5,953 nt of DNA from Leptolinea sp. (GTDB lineage Bacteria; Chloroflexota; Anaerolineae; Anaerolineales; Anaerolineaceae), in NCBI GenBank assembly GCA_022837205.1, contig JALHEL010000119.1:1-5953 (forward strand), written 5' to 3'. A model generated the notes under the pieces. The model was not told the DNA's origin and made no database searches. It saw only the letters and a list, made by a program, of their open reading frames with translations. Positions 1 through 5,503 of the stretch are shown here, in pieces. Both the position numbers and the translations under genes were made by a program. Numbering within the stretch: position 1 is the stretch's first letter; each line of letters opens with the position of its first letter.

Positions 1-1
1 C

Positions 2-490
2 TATCCATTTAACGCTTCGTCGATAGCGGTATCGAAATCCGCTTTAGAAAGGGTAGGCGGTTTTCATGAGGGAGTTCGTTACGGTTGCGACGTGGATACC
101 TGGATTCGTTTATCTTTTCATTCTAAGATTGCATTTGTTAATAAGCCTTATTCAATTTATCACTATGAAGCTGAAAACAGATCTTCTTTATTGTATGAGA
201 GTATGCCTGAGGATTACTATCCCTCAATTCAATTGAAGAATTCCCTCGACAGAGGCGAGATTCCTCCTCTATATATCCGTTCCGCTAAAGCATTCATCGC
301 AAAGCAACAAATCAACGGCGCTATTGAACACTTAAAAAAAGGTGAAAATAAGCATGCAAGAAAACTGCTAAAATCATCCTTTGTCAATACAAAGAATTTT
401 TTATCTTTCATTTGGATCTATTTATGTACGCTAATTCCTGGGAATCTTTTCCTTTTCCTGTTAAGAATTAAACATAAGTTATTCCGCTAA
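2..490 (+). CDS. Family 2 glycosyltransferase, C-terminal part (5' end outside window)
   Basis: The reading frame is open from base 2, so the gene starts upstream of the window. An internal GTG at 92 is not the true start, because conserved sequence continues upstream of it. The 162 visible residues begin with the block NASSIAVSK, then ERVGGFHEGV and CDVDTWIRL. This matches the end of the GT-A catalytic domain in GT2 enzymes (usual form: N-S-x-x-x-K ... GGFDE ... ED-x-D-x-W-x-R-L). The acidic pair is C-D here instead of E-D; the Asp thought to act as catalytic base is kept. After the catalytic part comes a charged helical stretch, then a hydrophobic, aromatic-rich tail (about residues 130-155) ending in basic residues, which suggests membrane association. 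The likely role is transfer of a sugar from a nucleotide donor to a growing surface glycan on the cytoplasmic side. The substrate cannot be told. The gene is AT-rich (about 34% GC over 121-480) and converges on the mutase gene. Confidence 0.85.
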   Translation, partial: YPFNASSIAVSKSALERVGGFHEGVRYGCDVDTWIRLSFHSKIAFVNKPYSIYHYEAENRSSLLYESMPEDYYPSIQLKNSLDRGEIPPLYIRSAKAFIAKQQINGAIEHLKKGENKHARKLLKSSFVNTKNFLSFIWIYLCTLIPGNLFLFLLRIKHKLFR

Positions 491-493
491 AAT

Positions 494-509
494 ATAGAAT
501 CTTTTCTAT
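494..509. repeat. Small AT-rich hairpin just after the glycosyltransferase stop
   Basis: ATAGAA (494-499) and TTCTAT (504-509) form a perfect 6-bp stem with the 4-base loop TCTT. It starts four bases after the stop codon of the glycosyltransferase gene. The stem has only one G-C pair and no clear T-run follows, so it is weak as a terminator. It may help protect the 3' end of the transcript, or be chance. Confidence 0.3.
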
Positions 510-517
510 CAATTAAT

Positions 518-536
518 CACTCCTTATAAAGGGGTG
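518..536 (+). repeat. Second convergent-gap hairpin
   Basis: CACTCCTT (518-525) can pair with AAGGGGTG (529-536) around the 3-base loop ATA, giving eight pairs of which one is a T-G wobble in the plus-strand RNA. In minus-strand RNA that position is a C-A mismatch. The asymmetry favours a role in the plus-strand transcript, that is, at the end of the glycosyltransferase message. No U-run follows on the plus strand. Confidence 0.35.
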
Positions 537-550
537 CATCTTACAATCAA

Positions 551-588
551 AACGAGTCCGATTTTCTATGGAACAAATCGGACTCGTT
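551..588 (-). terminator. Intrinsic terminator of the mutase gene, between convergent genes
   Basis: AACGAGTCCGATTT (551-564) and AAATCGGACTCGTT (575-588) are perfect inverted repeats: a 14-bp stem with a 10-base loop. Read on the minus strand, the stem ends in CTCGTTTTGATTGT, so the base of the stem runs into a short T-tract. It lies 22 bases beyond the mutase stop codon. On the plus strand the stem is followed by GGGTTAAATTTATTTA, which is a poorer U-tract, but the hairpin could still help end plus-strand transcripts. Confidence 0.8.
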
Positions 589-610
589 GGGTTAAATTTA
601 TTTATAAACG

Positions 611-2074
611 CTATTTTACCGTTTCGGCAACCGTATTCCCGAAGCCGAGCAATTCTTTGACCATCTGCGGCGATCGACCTTCGGCGTACACTCGCAAGAC
701 CGGCTCCGTTCCGGACGGGCGAATTAATAACCAAGAATCATCCGCCATGATGTACTTGACACCATCCAGCGTGCTGATTTGCTGAATCGTCTCGCCGCCG
801 ATTGAAGCGGGTGCGTTATTTACCAACGATTTAATCATTTCATCCTTTGCCACGGGGTGTTTGAGGCGTAAATCTGTCCGATCATAATAGAAAGCTCCGA
901 TTTCATCCTCAAGCTGCCGGACCAATTCGCCCAATGTCGCATGGTAAGCGGCAACCATTTCTGTGATTAACAATCCCATAATGATACCGTCACCTTCCGG
1001 AATATGACCCTTGAACGAAATTCCGCCGGATTCTTCACCGCCGATTAACACATCCCGCTCCATCATATGATCGGAAATATGATTGAAACCGACCGGTGTC
1101 TCAAAAACTTCCAATCCGTATTTTTTACCTAAGCAATCGATCATCCGGGTGGTAGAAACCGTTCGTACCAATGCTCCGCTCAAGCCGCGTTTTTCATGGA
1201 GATACTTAATCGAGAGTGCCATGATTTTATGAGGATCAATAAAATTCCCCCGTTCATCCATCGCGCCGATCCGATCCGCATCCCCATCCGTAGCCAACCC
1301 CAAATTTCCCAACCCGGCCGCTAAGGCGCTGGCAAGCGCACCCAAATTACGGTAAATCGGCTCCGGATGAACCCCTCCGAAACCCGGATTCAATTCGGCT
1401 CGGATTTCATTGACTTCCACGCCGGTCCCGCCTAACAGATTACGAATCACTCCGCGACCGGAACCATACATGGAATCCACAACGATCCGCAAGTCTTTTG
1501 CTTCGGCGATTGTGTCGAAATCTATTAATTTTCGAATATGATGGCTGTATTCGAGGAGAGGATTGAACGTGGTAATCAAACCCAATTCACGGGCTTTGTC
1601 ATACTCCAACAAGTTTGGTCCGCGACCCAATGTTTCGTTGTCCATCAAATAGACTTCCACTAATTTGCATTGTTCGGGAAGAGCGCCTCCCCCGTAAGCG
1701 GCTTTCAATTTAACACCGTTATAGCGCGGAGCATTATGCGAAGCGGTGATCATTACGCCGGCAATCGCTCCCAATTGTTTCGTCGCAAACGATATAACCG
1801 GTGTCGCGGCATCGGATTGACTTAGAAAGACTTTAAACCCGTTGGCAGCCAGAACCCGTGCCACCTCTTTTGCATAACGATCCGATAAAAATCGGGTATC
1901 ATAACCGACAACAATGCGATCTTTATTGGCAATCTCCGCTCCTTTTGACAAATCTTCCCAAGCGGTAGACTTCACCGCATCCGCAACCGCCTGTGAAACG
2001 ACACGCAAATTCGCAAAAGTAAACGTATCGGAAATAACTGCCCGCCATCCGTCTGTTCCAAAATTAATGGCCAT
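611..2074 (-). CDS. Phosphoglucomutase / phosphomannomutase (alpha-D-phosphohexomutase family)
   Basis: This 487-residue enzyme would interconvert hexose 6-phosphate and hexose 1-phosphate (glucose and/or mannose) in the cytoplasm, feeding nucleotide-sugar and glycan synthesis. All four family loops are present in order: phosphoserine loop TASHN at residues 110-114 (catalytic Ser112), metal loop DGDADR at 263-268, sugar-binding loop GGEESGG at 345-351, and phosphate-binding loop RPSGTEP at 452-458. The protein opens with the typical FGTDGWR. GEESG rather than GEQSG argues against GlmM; PGM versus PMM activity cannot be decided from sequence. I chose the ATG at 2074 because an AGGAG lies 8 bases upstream and FGTDGWR follows at once. 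A longer reading from 2131 adds 19 unconserved residues and would begin upstream of the likely transcription start. One oddity: the Lys usual in TPVGFK is Asn (residue 331). The gene is alone on its strand here, with its own promoter and terminator. Confidence 0.93.
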   Translation of the reverse strand: MAINFGTDGWRAVISDTFTFANLRVVSQAVADAVKSTAWEDLSKGAEIANKDRIVVGYDTRFLSDRYAKEVARVLAANGFKVFLSQSDAATPVISFATKQLGAIAGVMITASHNAPRYNGVKLKAAYGGGALPEQCKLVEVYLMDNETLGRGPNLLEYDKARELGLITTFNPLLEYSHHIRKLIDFDTIAEAKDLRIVVDSMYGSGRGVIRNLLGGTGVEVNEIRAELNPGFGGVHPEPIYRNLGALASALAAGLGNLGLATDGDADRIGAMDERGNFIDPHKIMALSIKYLHEKRGLSGALVRTVSTTRMIDCLGKKYGLEVFETPVGFNHISDHMMERDVLIGGEESGGISFKGHIPEGDGIIMGLLITEMVAAYHATLGELVRQLEDEIGAFYYDRTDLRLKHPVAKDEMIKSLVNNAPASIGGETIQQISTLDGVKYIMADDSWLLIRPSGTEPVLRVYAEGRSPQMVKELLGFGNTVAETVK

Positions 2075-2082
2075 AGATTTCG

Positions 2083-2087
2083 CTCCT
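2083..2087 (-). promoter_or_regulatory. Ribosome binding site that sets the mutase start
   Basis: CTCCT on the plus strand reads AGGAG on the minus strand, 8 bases before the ATG at 2074. This is the main evidence for choosing this start over the in-frame ATG at 2131. Confidence 0.8.
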
Positions 2088-2121
2088 GGTTGATAAAAAG
2101 GATTCTTTTTTAAGCAGATTA

Positions 2122-2130
2122 AATATATCA
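2122..2130 (-). promoter_or_regulatory. Extended -10 promoter element for the mutase gene
   Basis: On the minus strand this reads TGATATATT, i.e. the TG-n of an extended -10 followed by TATATT (four of six to TATAAT, with the key first A and last T kept). T-rich sequence lies upstream (about 2141-2151), but there is no good TTGACA, which fits an extended -10 promoter. The predicted transcription start is near 2115, giving a leader of about 40 bases before the ATG at 2074. Confidence 0.5.
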
Positions 2131-2151
2131 CTGTTTTTTATTTGAAAAAAA

Positions 2152-2219
2152 CGGAGAAATCAGATAGAAAAATCATCGCCTGCCGTTGATTATCCGTTTC
2201 TCCGCGATCATCTCAACGG
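2152..2219. repeat. Two interleaved inverted repeats in the divergent control region
   Basis: CGGAGAAA (2152-2159) is complementary to TTTCTCCG (2197-2204), and CCGTTGA (2183-2189) to TCAACGG (2213-2219). The two pairs interleave, so as RNA they would be either exclusive alternatives or a pseudoknot; as DNA they could be protein-binding half-sites. Short matches of this size can arise by chance in about 100 bases, so support is weak. The region lies between the start points of the divergent mutase gene and acetyltransferase operon. Confidence 0.3.
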
Positions 2220-2227
2220 ATTTCAAG

Positions 2228-2233
2228 TAAAAT
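2228..2233 (+). promoter_or_regulatory. Candidate -10 box placing transcription start at the acetyltransferase ATG
   Basis: TAAAAT fits the -10 consensus at five of six positions and ends six bases before the ATG at 2240. A start point seven bases downstream would fall on the A of the ATG, giving a leaderless message. No Shine-Dalgarno sequence is visible upstream of this ATG, which agrees. No good -35 is seen at the usual spacing, so the assignment is tentative. Confidence 0.4.
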
Positions 2234-2239
2234 ACAGAT

Positions 2240-2923
2240 ATGCGAGAAAAAATTATAATTTATGGCGGTGGGGGACATGCCAAAACCGTAATTGATATCC
2301 TTCGATCTTTGGACACCTGGCAAATCGCCGGCATTGTCGACGATGGAATTGAGCCGGGAACGGTTATTTCGGGGATTCCCGTTATCGGAAACGGATCGGT
2401 TTTGGAATCATTAAAAGTGGAAGGGATTCACTCGGTTGTCAATACCGTAGGCGGAATAGGAGATTATAAAATCCGCTGGAATGTATTCGAACGACTCATT
2501 GCGGCCGGCTACGACTTTCCAACCTTAATTCATCCGACCGCATTCATAGAACCCAGTGCCGAACTTGAAAACGGAATCCAGATTCTGCCGCAGTCGTATA
2601 TCAGCAGTGCGGCTCAAATCGGTTTTGGAACACTCATCAATGCCGGCGTTGTCGTTTCACATGATTGTCACATCGGAAAATGTGTAAACCTTTCCCCGGG
2701 AGCATTACTTGCCGGGGGAGTCAAAGTCGACGACTTCGCTCAGATCGGTATGGGAGTCACCATTAATATTAATGTCCGCATCGGTGCCGAAGCGTTGATC
2801 GGCAACAGCGCGGTGGTTAAATCGGACGTTCCCCCTCATGCACGGATATATGCCGGACAGATTTGGCCTAATCCGTTTTCGCATCGTGACACGAATCCGA
2901 AAGAATATAGGAAAATTGCCTGA
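2240..2923 (+). CDS. NeuD/PglD-type sugar O- or N-acetyltransferase (left-handed beta-helix)
   Basis: This 227-residue protein has the two-domain layout of the NeuD/PglD family. The N-terminal Rossmann-like domain (about 1-90) starts with the nucleotide-sugar-binding loop YGGGGHAK (8-15) and contains the V-D-D and G-I-P-V-I-G elements. The C-terminal part (about 97-207) is a left-handed parallel beta-helix of hexapeptide repeats such as IGFGTL and IGNSAV. His141 in VSHDCHIG matches the catalytic His of PglD (His125 in Campylobacter). The second family His, nine residues on, is Asn150 here. The likely reaction is acetyl-CoA-dependent acetylation of an amino group on a nucleotide-linked sugar in the cytoplasm, working with the aminotransferase two genes downstream. 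A NeuD-like sialic-acid O-acetylase is less likely, as no sialic-acid genes are in view. It is the first gene of the plus-strand operon and has no visible ribosome binding site. Its TGA shares one base with the next ATG. Confidence 0.88.
   Translation: MREKIIIYGGGGHAKTVIDILRSLDTWQIAGIVDDGIEPGTVISGIPVIGNGSVLESLKVEGIHSVVNTVGGIGDYKIRWNVFERLIAAGYDFPTLIHPTAFIEPSAELENGIQILPQSYISSAAQIGFGTLINAGVVVSHDCHIGKCVNLSPGALLAGGVKVDDFAQIGMGVTININVRIGAEALIGNSAVVKSDVPPHARIYAGQIWPNPFSHRDTNPKEYRKIA
2909..2912 (+). promoter_or_regulatory. Ribosome binding site for the bactofilin, inside the upstream gene
   Basis: AGGA followed by AAA lies 10 bases before the bactofilin ATG at 2923, inside the last codons of the acetyltransferase gene. 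With the TGATG stop/start overlap it points to translational coupling of the two genes. Confidence 0.55.
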
Positions 2924-3348
2924 TGTTTAAAAAGAATCCATCCGGTTCGCCGCAACAAGCCAGTCCGACAATCGAACGGGTCACTTCCATTCTCGGACCC
3001 GGTATCATTTGGCGCGGGAACCTGCGCGGAAGCGGAGGGATTCGTATCGAGGGTACGTTCGAGGGTGAGATTCAGATTCAAGGAATGGTCGTGATCGGGG
3101 AGACCGGCCGAGTCACTTGTAACAATCTGCGCGCAAACACCGTAATCGTTGCCGGTACGGTTCGAGGAAATATCACAGCCGAAAAGCTCGAGATTCGCAG
3201 CACCGGCCGGGTTTGGGGAGATGTCAGCGTCGTAGGCTTTTCCACCGAAGAGGGCGCTTTTTTACGGGGTCAGGTTCGAATGGAAGATAAAGTGATTATC
3301 GAACCGCAGCCCCCTTCAAATTCGAATCTCCCCTATCCTTCCTTTTAG
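2923..3348 (+). CDS. Bactofilin (polymer-forming cytoskeletal protein)
   Basis: This 141-residue protein is a typical small bactofilin. A short N-terminal tail (1-20) precedes the core beta-helix (about 22-127), and a Pro/Ser/Asn-rich tail (128-141) closes it. The core shows regular glycine-spaced strands: GNLRGSGGIRIEGTFEGEI (32-50), VRGNITAEKLEI (80-91), RVWGDV (96-101) and the family-typical end EEGAFLRGQVRM (109-120). Bactofilins self-assemble without nucleotide into filaments, often at the inner face of the membrane, and serve as scaffolds for cell-wall or surface enzymes. The N-terminus MFKK resembles the short membrane-targeting start reported for Caulobacter BacA. The gene overlaps the acetyltransferase stop by one base, and its own stop lies inside the ribosome binding site of the aminotransferase gene. 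I infer that it helps position glycan-synthesis proteins. No M23 peptidase gene, a frequent bactofilin neighbour, is in view. Confidence 0.93.
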   Translation: MFKKNPSGSPQQASPTIERVTSILGPGIIWRGNLRGSGGIRIEGTFEGEIQIQGMVVIGETGRVTCNNLRANTVIVAGTVRGNITAEKLEIRSTGRVWGDVSVVGFSTEEGAFLRGQVRMEDKVIIEPQPPSNSNLPYPSF

Positions 3349-3351
3349 GAG
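3347..3351 (+). promoter_or_regulatory. Ribosome binding site overlapping the bactofilin stop codon
   Basis: AGGAG sits six bases before the ATG at 3358, and its first two bases are the last two of the bactofilin TAG. This is a strong, well-spaced site; ribosomes ending on the bactofilin would stand on it, so the two genes are probably coupled. Confidence 0.8.
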
Positions 3352-3357
3352 TTATAC

Positions 3358-4542
3358 ATGGATTATTTGAAAAAATTTAGCATTCCGATGTCACAACCGG
3401 ATATTACCGAATCGGAAAGAGAGGCAGTCAATTCTGTCCTGCGTACCACATACCTGAGTATGGGACCGTATCTGAATGAATTCGAAAATTCTTTGCGAGA
3501 ATTTACCGGATCCGCTCATGCAATCGCGGTCAGTTCGGGCACCGCTGGTCTTCATTTAAGTGTTCGCGCAGCAGGTTGGGGAGATAACGACTGGGTAATT
3601 ACCTCTCCTTTTTCATTTGTATCTTCCACAAATGTTCTCTTATATGAACGAATTACACCGATTTTTGTAGATGTGGATCCGATGACAGGGAATATTGATC
3701 CTCAACAGGTCGAACAGGCTGTTCATGATTTGACTTTTTCTCGTGCGGCCGCACAAAAATGGTTACCTCCGAAAGGAGTATCCGATTCGGGGCAGTTGAA
3801 AGGCATGATCGCGATCGATGTATTTGGCCAACCGGCTGATTTTGATGCATTGAGAACAATCACCGATCCGTTTCAGTTGAAAGTCATCGAAGATTCTTGC
3901 GAAGCATTGGGCGCCGAATACAAAAATCGAAAAGCGGGGACACTGGGAGATTTCGGAGTCTTCGCGTTTTATCCCAATAAACAAATCACTACGGGAGAAG
4001 GCGGTTTGGTAATTACCAACCATGACGAAGATGCCGATAAAATCCGCGCAATGCGGAATCAGGGACGCGCTCCGGGAGACACTTGGTTAGAACATACCTA
4101 TTTAGGATATAACTACCGCATGGATGAATTAAGTGCCGCGCTGGGAGCAGCCCAGATGAAGCGAATCCAGGAACTGATGGCCGCCCGCCAGCGGGTTGCC
4201 GATTGGTACCGGGCTGAACTTTCTTCTGTCCCCGGAATTACCTGTCCGGTGGTTGCCCCTACCACCACCCGCAGCAGTTGGTTCGTTTATGTGATCCGGT
4301 TGGACCGTGGGATCGATCGAAAATCCCTATCGGAAAAATTAGAGGCATTGGGAATTCCGGTTCGTCCTTATTTTTCACCTATCCATTTTCAACCCTATAT
4401 TCGAGAAAAATTCGGGTATCAGAAAGGCAGATTTCCGGTTACGGAAGATCTGGGAGAAAGGGGATTGGCATTACCATTTTCCGGAAAGATGACCGAAGAA
4501 CAAGTACAGGAAATCGCATCCGCTTTACGACAAATCCTGTAA
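3358..4542 (+). CDS. DegT/DnrJ/EryC1/StrS family PLP-dependent sugar aminotransferase
   Basis: This 394-residue protein has the full length of the family (fold type I). The substrate/phosphate-binding segment SSGTAGLHLS is at 59-68; IEDSCEALGA at 177-186 carries the Asp (179) that contacts the PLP ring nitrogen; and FAFYPNKQITTGEGG at 202-216 holds Lys208, which forms the internal aldimine. GYNYRMDELSAALG (250-263) and PYFSPIHFQPY (337-347) are further family blocks. The enzyme would transfer an amino group, usually from glutamate, to a keto-deoxy nucleotide sugar in the cytoplasm. With the PglD-like acetyltransferase two genes upstream, the closest model is PglE, acting on a UDP-4-keto-6-deoxy-HexNAc. 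No 4,6-dehydratase (PglF type) or lipid-phosphate sugar transferase (PglC type) is in the window, so the exact sugar is unknown. A perosamine- or 3-amino-sugar-type aminotransferase is also possible. Start: ATG with AGGAG six bases upstream. Confidence 0.92.
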   Translation: MDYLKKFSIPMSQPDITESEREAVNSVLRTTYLSMGPYLNEFENSLREFTGSAHAIAVSSGTAGLHLSVRAAGWGDNDWVITSPFSFVSSTNVLLYERITPIFVDVDPMTGNIDPQQVEQAVHDLTFSRAAAQKWLPPKGVSDSGQLKGMIAIDVFGQPADFDALRTITDPFQLKVIEDSCEALGAEYKNRKAGTLGDFGVFAFYPNKQITTGEGGLVITNHDEDADKIRAMRNQGRAPGDTWLEHTYLGYNYRMDELSAALGAAQMKRIQELMAARQRVADWYRAELSSVPGITCPVVAPTTTRSSWFVYVIRLDRGIDRKSLSEKLEALGIPVRPYFSPIHFQPYIREKFGYQKGRFPVTEDLGERGLALPFSGKMTEEQVQEIASALRQIL

Positions 4543-4558
4543 TTCTCAATTCCTAAAG

Positions 4559-5464
4559 ATGAAACCCTCGAAGAAAAAAACGAATGAATTCATTTTCTTT
4601 CCCGATCGATTTTTGGGGTTAATTGTCCTGGTTTCTTTATTTTTATTGTTTTTGGGAATCAGTATTTTCGGGTTCACTTTCTTTCCGCGACAGGAACCCG
4701 GTCCGGTTTTTTTTCTGTCTTTTATTCTTTCGATTTTATTTTTGGTTCCGGTTGCTTTTATTTTGTATCGGTGTTACGGTTTGCTTTCTTCTTCCTACAC
4801 ATTAACGCGAGATCGACTACAAATCAAGTGGGGATTACGGCAGGAAATTATTCCTCTATCCGAAATCAACTGGGTCCATACGCCCCAAGAAATGCCGGAA
4901 GAAATTCCCTGGCCATTTTTACCGATGCCCGGTGCCTACCTCGGAAAAGTCCATACCGCTTCGGGTGAAACAATCGAGTTTATGGCTTCCGATACAAAGA
5001 AAATGATATTTGTGGGAACATCAAAAGGCATTTATGGTATTTCTCCGGCTGACCCAAAGGAATTTTTGGACGGCTTCCAACGTGTGCTGCAAATGGGATC
5101 TGTTTTTGAACCCACTCATCAAACCATTCGACCCGCGGATTGGATTGCCGCTTCTTGGGAAAATCATATCGCCAGACGTTCTTTTGTTTTTTCAGCTGTT
5201 TTTCTTGTCCTGATGTTCCTTTGGGTCGGTTTTCGTTTTTCCGGTTTGGAAAATTCCCGTATCAGTTCCACGAATGAAACGGCATTTCCGATACGCAATA
5301 TTCTGATTCTTCCGTTTCTTGCCGGAGTTTTCTGGGTTATCGATATGGGCATCGGTGTTCGGCTTTATAAATCGGATAAATTGAAACGGATAGCTGAACT
5401 GATCTGGAGCAGCGGTGGAATCATTACTTTTTTATTCTTTATAGCGGGATTTATTATAAAATAG
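4559..5464 (+). CDS. Membrane protein with a bacterial PH-like domain (bPH_6 type)
   Basis: This 301-residue protein has a basic N-terminus (MKPSKKK), two hydrophobic spans (about 18-42 and 48-72), a soluble domain (about 76-178), then three more spans (about 208-227, 247-268 and 283-300). The soluble domain fits a bacterial PH-like fold: SYTLTRDRLQIKWGLRQEI (79-97) followed by IPLSEINWVH, then a beta-rich stretch and the closing GIYGISPADPKEFLDGFQR (157-175), which is characteristic of bPH_6 proteins. Proteins of this sort have no established biochemical role; some PH-like domains bind lipids or proteins. Loops with positive charges suggest the PH domain lies in the cytoplasm. The gene starts 16 bases after the aminotransferase stop and lacks a clear Shine-Dalgarno sequence (only AAAG close to the ATG), so its translation may depend on the upstream gene. 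It is followed after 39 bases or less by the next membrane-protein gene. I infer a place in the same operon but no specific function. Confidence 0.8.
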   Translation: MKPSKKKTNEFIFFPDRFLGLIVLVSLFLLFLGISIFGFTFFPRQEPGPVFFLSFILSILFLVPVAFILYRCYGLLSSSYTLTRDRLQIKWGLRQEIIPLSEINWVHTPQEMPEEIPWPFLPMPGAYLGKVHTASGETIEFMASDTKKMIFVGTSKGIYGISPADPKEFLDGFQRVLQMGSVFEPTHQTIRPADWIAASWENHIARRSFVFSAVFLVLMFLWVGFRFSGLENSRISSTNETAFPIRNILILPFLAGVFWVIDMGIGVRLYKSDKLKRIAELIWSSGGIITFLFFIAGFIIK

Positions 5465-5503
5465 TTTTCTAAATAATCATTGATGATGGAGAAAAATAAA
5501 TTT

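Noticed and set aside
92..490. GTG at 92 as the start of a small 132-residue gene
   Set aside because: Conserved GT2 sequence (NASSIAVSK, GGFHEGV) continues in frame upstream to the window edge, so 92 is an internal Val codon.
2075..2131. Longer N-terminus of the mutase from the ATG at 2131
   Set aside because: The 19 extra residues are not family-like, the ATG at 2074 has a well-spaced AGGAG, and the predicted extended -10 promoter would start transcription downstream of 2131.
2836..3081. Minus-strand open frame opposite the acetyltransferase/bactofilin junction
   Set aside because: No recognisable domain or ribosome site, and it lies opposite two strongly supported genes; a shadow of their codon use.
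4379..4388. CTATCCATTT repeated at 1-10 and 4379-4388
   Set aside because: A single 10-base match in unrelated coding sequences with no flanking similarity; most likely chance.
5432..5462. Internal promoter with TATAAAAT at 5455-5462 before the last gene
   Set aside because: It lies in AT-rich codons for a membrane span, the matching -35 (TTATTC) is poor, and the tight spacing suggests operon read-through. Possible but unsupported.
5476..5487. Palindrome ATCAT-TG-ATGAT at the start of the last gene
   Set aside because: Five-base arms with a two-base centre in AT-rich sequence are expected by chance, and half of it is simply the candidate start codons.
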